Shown here: positions 58,199 through 64,000 of the stretch, piece after piece
Numbering within the stretch: position 1 is the first letter of the stretch
How the letters are laid out: each line of letters opens with the position of its first letter
DNA from: Homalodisca vitripennis
Taxonomy: Eukaryota > Arthropoda > Insecta > Hemiptera > Cicadellidae
NCBI RefSeq assembly: GCF_021130785.1
Contig: NC_060214.1
Coordinates: 49,599,001 to 49,663,000, forward strand
Reading direction: 5' to 3'
Length of the DNA: 64,000 nt
Translations under genes and position numbers: made by a program
The notes under the pieces: model-generated
The model's database searches: none
Told to the model about the DNA's origin: nothing
Seen by the model: only the letters and a program-made list of their open reading frames with translations

Positions 58199-61100
58199 CA
58201 GATTTAGTTCAGCCACCATAATAGCATATACATAACGAATTTATCTTCGAGTGCATGTCAACCGTATGTGAAATTACTTTTTTTATTTCAATAATGAATT
58301 TTCAGCCTAAAATAAAATTGTTCACTTAAGAAATAAGAGCTTAGGATGAAATCTTTTGTGATATATGTTTTTAGATATACGCGACTTCGTTGGTTAATTT
58401 ACAACAAAGAATTATTAATCTAATCTACGTGAGTGTGAGCGTGTTTAGATGAGTTGTGATATGGCAAGGTGAGAACGTTATTTCCTCCAAATGTAAGCCT
58501 CTTACTTATAAAAGTAAAGTTTGCGTTCGGACGAGTATAATGCGCAAGTACGCTTTTATTAGAATAACAGACTTTTTATAGAGTATTCAGTACCTTAGTA
58601 GGCTTGGAAAAGAGAAGACAAAACATACGTGGCGATGGCAGTTTTCGTTGTGGTTATACTGACAGGAGATATAGTATTCTTGGTGACAAGATCAGGAAAC
58701 CTCGTAGAGTAATATTTACAAGTTTAATATCATACGAAAAGGGCCATATCTAATAATTTATCTATATATGTGCGTACGCCATAAATTATTAAATTCATTT
58801 AAATAATTTTGGGGTTGCCGCTATATTATATATTATAAAATTATGTTAAATAAACTGTGTAGAAACATCATTATACCATTCCAGGTTTAGTCTCTTTTTA
58901 AGCAACAAGCCATGTCCACTAACTGACGTTACACGTCATGTGTCAGTCACAGAGAAAAATATCAACACAACACTGACATTCTGTCATACAGATGAAATAA
59001 AGTCAACTGTTGTTCTATAATTGTTTTCAATAATTTTCCTGTTAGGCTATACTACGTACTGCTATTGAAAATTAATTAATAAATGGTGGTATTTCGGAAA
59101 GAATTTCTCGTAGTTAGGTAAAACTGGTGGATTTAGTTTTATTTTCCATGTATCCAAACCATAATGGAGAGCTGGATTAAGCTAAGGGCAAGAATGTAGA
59201 CTAATGTAACTTTACACATAACGATTCACACAAGTATTTTGGTCCATATAAATCCAAGGAAGAAACACTATTTGGATAGGGAGAGAAGACTTCTTTAGTA
59301 GCGATAAAACGTGCTGCAATTTAGGTTTTCAATAATAATATAATTCAGTGCTCAAACGCGTAACAATATGTATTTAGAGCTATCTTATGATAAAATTTAT
59401 AAATCTAGTGAGCTAAGGTAAATGACCTCTTGTTTCATTGGAATTAAATTCTTTATGTATTGAAAATTATGCAATCCATTTTATTAATATGGAGTACAAA
59501 GTGAAATAACGACTAGGTTCACTGTTGTTCTTTGAATACATGTTACCCAACTTTTATCAATAAATTGTCACTTTAAAGGTGCTTGTTTGCAGATGTTACA
59601 ATGCATTTTGATTTTATATAAGCATATACAAGATATAGCATATACAAGCGTAATGTGATATAGCTTGTCTAATGTCAACAACAGAAATTTCTTTTAGAAA
59701 AATATAGTTTTAGGCGATATTCCCCTAATCTCCAACTTTTTTGGCACTAAACGTGAGTTGTTTGGGTCAGAAATATAGCAGTAATTCAATCTAATCCCTT
59801 GCTAAGCGCTGGGAAAAGTAACAGACTTCATCATTAGTTCGTGGTTGAGTTTCCAAGTTTAAATCAACTTCGTTTGTGTAGTGAATATGCCTTCAAACTT
59901 GGATATTTATGCCTGATAGTAAATAGTTGAAATTCTAAGATTTTACTTAAGTTGAATAAAATTAAATTCCCAGGTAAAAATAAAAGTAATATTATATTTG
60001 TACTGTTCGTAGCAGTGAAGTAAATCAATACAACTTAAATTGGCAATTCACACAAAAATCTGTAGTGATTATTATTTCGTTAAATGCCTTTAAAGTTATG
60101 CGTATTAATGGTGAAGATTATTGGATCGATTTATGTAATACTATATTAAATACGAAAAATTTCCAGTTATTTCATGTATGGGTTTAGTTTTAGTGTATTG
60201 CTGTTGTAATACAGAAGCTGAGTTACTTTGCATTGTATGTACTAGTTATTTTTGTTTTAAATCATTAGAGATACTTGACTGAAAATAATTTGACTGTAAA
60301 TAACATTAGTTTTAGTATAGTGATGATAGTTTCAAAATAGCATAGTATCAAAAGGGTTAAAATACTCAAATTAAAATTGTTTTCTAGACTTGAATATTAT
60401 GACACCCAAAATACATCCAAAAGTTTTCTTATACTTCTAAAATACTATAGGTAATTGGCACTAATTATTTTTTGTACCGTTATTAAATTAGCAATCCTTG
60501 AGACTTTTAAAAAAGTGCAATGAGGAGTTCAGTATTGTCTTTAAAACAAGTAATTCCGCGTGATTTGGAATTTGATCGTTTCCTTTAAAAACACTATGGT
60601 AAGATTTCGATGAGTTTGGGCATTTCTGCAAAAAAATTTATAAATGGATTACACTAAATGTAACTCGGCCCTAAATATTTTACGCAAACGCCTTACAGTG
60701 AGTTAAACGGAGCGATTTACAATTTGCACAAAGTGTTATTTATCATATTTTTGGTTTGCTATCTTATGACCAACTTATTTCGAACATTAGTTATAGACTG
60801 AAAAAACTATGATAACAGTTCAAAAAGAAATTTTTGCTAGGGTAGCTGAGTTTTTAACTATGTTTTGTAAAATGTGCATTCATTCCATTTTATTATTAAC
60901 CTAGATTTATTATATTTTGTTATTGTATATAATACAAATGTGTACTGTTAAAAAAATACTATCAATTATTTCCTTTTATGGTTTAAAGTATATTAATTCC
61001 ATCTTATTTTTAAACTTTATGTCTACGATTTATTATATTGGGTTACTATATACTATCATGCAAAACAGATTTTGTTTTATTAAAAGATTATCAATTATTT

Positions 61101-61762
61101 CCATTTATTACTCCATATTATAGTATGGCGTAATTCATAGAAAATTACTGCTTTTAAAAGTATAAATTGCAAGGGGACAAAAGAAACAATAGGATTATGT
61201 TGCGACAACGAAGTTATTGGAATGCGTACAATTTTTCCGCTTCAGCGATGAGTAAGAAAAGGTATGCTGTTACGTAGGACCTTCGTTCTCAGATCTTCTT
61301 GTATTTTGTCTATTAGGTCATCTATCTTCAAAAACACGTTGCCATACACACAAAAATTAAATTAATGCTTTAAAGGTCTAAATGAAATTTTTAAATATAT
61401 TTTTTCTGATTTTAGGAATTTTAGAATAAGATTGATAAGAGATGTATTTTTTATGGCAATACTGCATTTACTGATGTGGAATGCTTTCCAATTAATGTAT
61501 CAGCTAACACCTGTTAATGAAAAAAATATTTCATAAATTATATTTTTCGTATTTTGTGAAAATTTTCTTAAATATTTTTCAATATATCGATTAGTAAACA
61601 ACGTGTTTAGAGGAACGAAGAACTTTGCTTTGTTATACAGGTTACAGAACGCCTTAGTTTCAGAGTACTTTTGTACTTATATTTGGTACAAACAAACCGT
61701 ATATATTGATGTGTCACGTATATCTGGGCAACCCAATGGATATCAAGAAGTGGGACATGTAG
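58199..61762. other. Long non-coding stretch
   Basis: AT-rich with no recognisable coding frame, RNA gene or transposable element. The plus frame 60917-61123 is Ile/Tyr/Leu-rich and not protein-like. Confidence 0.35.
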
Positions 61763-62206
61763 GTCCTGTGTAGAGTCAGTGGAGTTTCCTTAATGATAAA
61801 GAATGTTGCTAGATTGGATATAATAGAGTACTTTCTACTGCCCACGTTTGATAGAGAGGCATGGTAGAAAGTTGACCTTCCCTTCTTCCAAGGTCAGATG
61901 ACTGAGGTTATGTCCACTATCCCTCCTAATGGGATCTCGCCGGGAAGTTTCCTTACTCTCAACCTTATCAATCCTGAATATTACATTACTCCGAAAGCAA
62001 GTACAAAGTTAATTTTAGGATTAATTGCGTTGGGAATTTCTCACCTTCTTGTCCTAGGAAAAAAAAGCAATTCTCATCCTTTAGTTATTAAAATACCGTA
62101 CAAGGTGTTCTTGAAAGATTCAGTCAGAACCTTGATACATTATATTGCCAGGCAACTACTTATGAGCATATTTTTAGATATTTTAGGGGCTCTAGCTCTA
62201 CAGTGA
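61763..62206 (+). pseudogene. Unrecognised coding-like stretch with one stop
   Basis: A frame of 147 codons, open except for one TAG at 61865, followed by a continuous 102-codon ORF from the ATG at 61898 to 62206. It reads IIEYFLLPTFDREAW before the stop, then KVDLPFFQGQ before the ATG. After it come PPNGISPGSFLTLNLINP and a hydrophobic stretch LILGLIALGISHLLVLG near residue 40 of the ORF. Composition is more protein-like than neighbouring frames and GC is higher. I do not recognise the family. It may be a transposable-element fragment, a decayed exon or chance. Confidence 0.3.
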
Positions 62207-62449
62207 TTTCTATTCACTTAATTTTAAACATTTTGAACATATTTTAATTTTTCCACCGTATTTTATTCCCTTTACAAAGCAAATTGTTACATATTAAATA
62301 TCAATCTTCTTATAAACGATCTTTAGCACTGTTCAACACGGTCACAACAAGGTTTATATTTTCAGAATTGTAACCATAATATGGTGTTTGATAGGCCACT
62401 CTTACCATTTATATTAAATATTTATATTAATGTAATGAAAATAAGTAAA
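62207..62449. other. Short non-coding gap
   Basis: AT-rich, no feature seen between the unknown ORF and the 3' side of the Penelope-like relic. Confidence 0.35.
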
Positions 62450-62473
62450 ACCCTTTAAATTAAAACTTTTTAT

Positions 62474-62512
62474 TACATACACGTGTTTCGGTTTGTAACC
62501 ATCATCAGTGTA
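62474..62512 (-). ncRNA. Hammerhead-ribozyme-like motif (Penelope type)
   Basis: On the minus strand: TACA, then the core CTGATGA, a stem II GGTT/AACC closed by ACA (with one extra T after the core), then GAAA. ACACGTGT follows, an 8-base palindrome able to form helix III between two molecules, then the cleavage triplet GTA and TGTA pairing with the opening TACA (helix I). All conserved core blocks are present and in order. Very short helix III and dimeric action are described for ribozymes of Penelope-like elements. Activity is not demonstrated, and the extra T may weaken it. Confidence 0.6.
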
Positions 62513-62615
62513 CATTAACCTCTAAATAAATAAATAAATAATAAACAATTAGATATACACATGTGGACCTTTTAAACATATGTTAAATTTAAATGACACA
62601 GTTGTAATTTTCTTA

Positions 62616-63090
62616 TTAGTAATCTGTATTTAATATTTTAATTTTTTCAAAAATTGGATTTGTCTTATTTTTCATATTACTATTTAAAATGTCATGAGGA
62701 TCTTTACTATAATTTAGATAAATATGTAATTCTTCTTTTGTGTTTAATTTCTCTCCTTTCCTTTCGATATCTAAAATTTCCATGTTCTTTTCAATATTTG
62801 TGTAGTTATGGTCAGTCTCCAATAAGTTTTCAGCAAAATTTAGATTTTATTGTAGACATGTTATTTGTTTTTAAAGCTTGTATGTGTTCTTTAAACCTTT
62901 TATTAAAATTTCTTCCAGTTTGCCCAATATAATAGCTTTCACAGTCAATACAGTTAATTTTGTATACTCCAGATTGTTTGTATAATTCCTATTTGTCATC
63001 ATTTTGGTTCACTTTGTTTTCAATAAGTTTAAATGTATTATTTCTTGTTTGGTGACTGATGGAGAATTTTGAATTTTGAAAGGTTTTTCG
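62616..63090 (-). pseudogene. GIY-YIG endonuclease domain of a Penelope-like element
   Basis: Sense begins near 63090 (FKLIENKVNQNDDK), has a stop at 62989-62991, then GVYKINCIDCESYYIGQTGR with the GVY...YIG pair, the catalytic Arg context GRNFNKRFKEH, and a one-base frameshift near 62835. The second frame continues LLETDHNYTNIEKNMEILDI, GEKLNTKEELHIYLNYSKD (Glu of the active site expected in the KEEL block) and ends ILNTDY at 62616. The order and spacing match the C-terminal nuclease of Penelope-like retroelements, which nicks target DNA for priming. One stop and one frameshift make this copy defective as assembled. Confidence 0.8.
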
Positions 63091-64000
63091 AACAGCTTTG
63101 TTTAATTTATTATATTATATATATGCTATATATTCTAAGGTTATTCATTACATTAATATATATAGATAACCCTATAAGTGGAGTTAATAACATAATAATT
63201 ATTTATAATGTAACGTTAATTATCTACATACATTTTAATTCATTATTATTTTCCAAAATAATATATGTAAAAACGTTAGATATAATGCGCCACACTGAAG
63301 GTTTGTAGAGAAGACCTTTATATAGAAATTACTTATGTTTATACTGTGTAAAAGTTCACAAAATAAAAATTTTAATTTTTTTCTAATGTATTAAACCTTT
63401 ATTTTAAACAAATAATTACGCTATCCACCAAAACTAGACCAACACTACCAGGTTTACCGGTGATTGCTGATAACCAACAAAATGGCCGCAGGTGGAACCG
63501 ACGACCACGCTGTAACCACTTCTGTGATCGTAGCTGATTGGTCTATTATAGTGTCGTCATGAGGGGAGGCTATATTAGATATGCAAAATATATTCAAGTT
63601 TTCACGCAATATTTGTTTAAATAAAAAAATCGTAAATCTTGCACGATTTATTTATAATATCCTATGATAAAATATACTCTTTATTGAATTGATGAGTTTA
63701 TACGTTGGTTAACTGTGATTTTCAGAGTTATAAAATCCTATAAAAACAGATACCACGACATTCTGTAATACCTTTCATATTAAGTATATCATATGTGCTA
63801 TTTTTACGGATAAGGCACGGCTTTAATATACCCATATTTATATAAGGGAATGCGCTTTATAATTTACACTAACCAAGTCAACACTCTAACCTTACAAAAC
63901 ATAATTAGTTACGGTGCTTGTGAAAAGTAAAGTATGCACTTTGAAGCACGATACTTGGAACGTTTGAGCAATTACAGTCTTTTCATTACTTGCAGGATCT
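63091..64000. other. Terminal stretch, AT-rich with one GC-richer patch
   Basis: AT-rich apart from 63420-63570, which is more balanced and contains a tiny ORF (see 63482). The plus frame 63069-63308 is antisense to the Penelope relic at its start and otherwise featureless. No other signal up to the window end. Confidence 0.35.
63482..63562 (+). other. Small ORF in a GC-richer patch, possible first exon
   Basis: ATG in a good initiation context (AACAAAATGGCC) starts a 26-residue frame, MAAGGTDDHAVTTSVIVADW and a short tail, ending in TGA. An inverted CCAAT box (GATTGGTC) lies inside it at about 63536. No conserved domain is recognisable. It could be the start of a host gene running out of the window or chance. 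Confidence 0.2.

Larger units (their letters stand above)
62450..63090 (-). mobile_element. Penelope-like element, 3' part
   Basis: Minus-strand relic with a GIY-YIG endonuclease domain followed downstream by a hammerhead-ribozyme-like motif. The combination of a C-terminal GIY-YIG domain and short hammerhead motifs is characteristic of Penelope-like elements; the reverse transcriptase that should lie upstream is absent in this copy, so it is strongly truncated. Boundaries are approximate. Confidence 0.75.

Overview
The window looks like AT-rich nuclear DNA from an arthropod, most likely an insect. The evidence is Jockey-type non-LTR retrotransposons, a Ty3/Gypsy element, a Penelope-like element, SINEs, long (TA)n and (GT)n arrays, a 141-bp satellite, and no bacterial features. 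A sap-feeding hemipteran is my guess, because the transposase relatives I recall are common there; this is inference. I found no intact host gene, rRNA gene or functional tRNA gene. Almost everything recognisable is a transposable element or repeat in long stretches of non-coding AT-rich DNA.

Layout. A 5'-truncated Jockey-like LINE lies on the minus strand at 533-2918, with a 13-bp target duplication. A second LINE relic (RNase H tail, minus strand) is at 4373-4906. A long diverged duplication pairs about 6.4-9.44 kb with 17.27-19.79 kb. Between them, 10.14-16.03 kb holds three copies of a ~1.67-kb unit; copies 2 and 3 and the sequence between them look error-laden. A SINE whose head resembles 5S rRNA is at 16.52-16.79 kb (minus). 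A solo LTR with its own 4-bp target duplication is at 23067-23858. A related 5' LTR (26114-26916) leads into a Ty3/Gypsy gag-protease-RT-RNase H-integrase region with many frameshifts, ending near 31.9 kb without a 3' LTR. A LINE 3' end is at 33374-33930.

The most complete mobile unit is a 4.3-kb DNA transposon at 35043-39355. It has terminal inverted repeats, repeated subterminal motifs at both ends, and a decayed minus-strand transposase gene that appears to have a ~1.05-kb 5' intron. Further on are a tRNA-derived SINE family (46.3-46.6 and 49.6-50.0 kb), a ten-copy 141-bp satellite starting at the end of one SINE copy (46.58-48.11 kb), and a gag relic (51.3-51.9 kb). A Penelope-like GIY-YIG endonuclease relic follows (62.45-63.09 kb), with a hammerhead-ribozyme-like motif downstream.

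No set of genes here works together as a host pathway. The functional logic is that of separate mobile elements: RT plus endonuclease for LINEs, gag-pol for the LTR element, transposase acting on its own ends for the DNA transposon, and SINEs depending on LINE machinery elsewhere. Many coding breaks are single-base indels, and the 11.8-16 kb block looks unpolished, so some apparent pseudogene breaks could be assembly errors.
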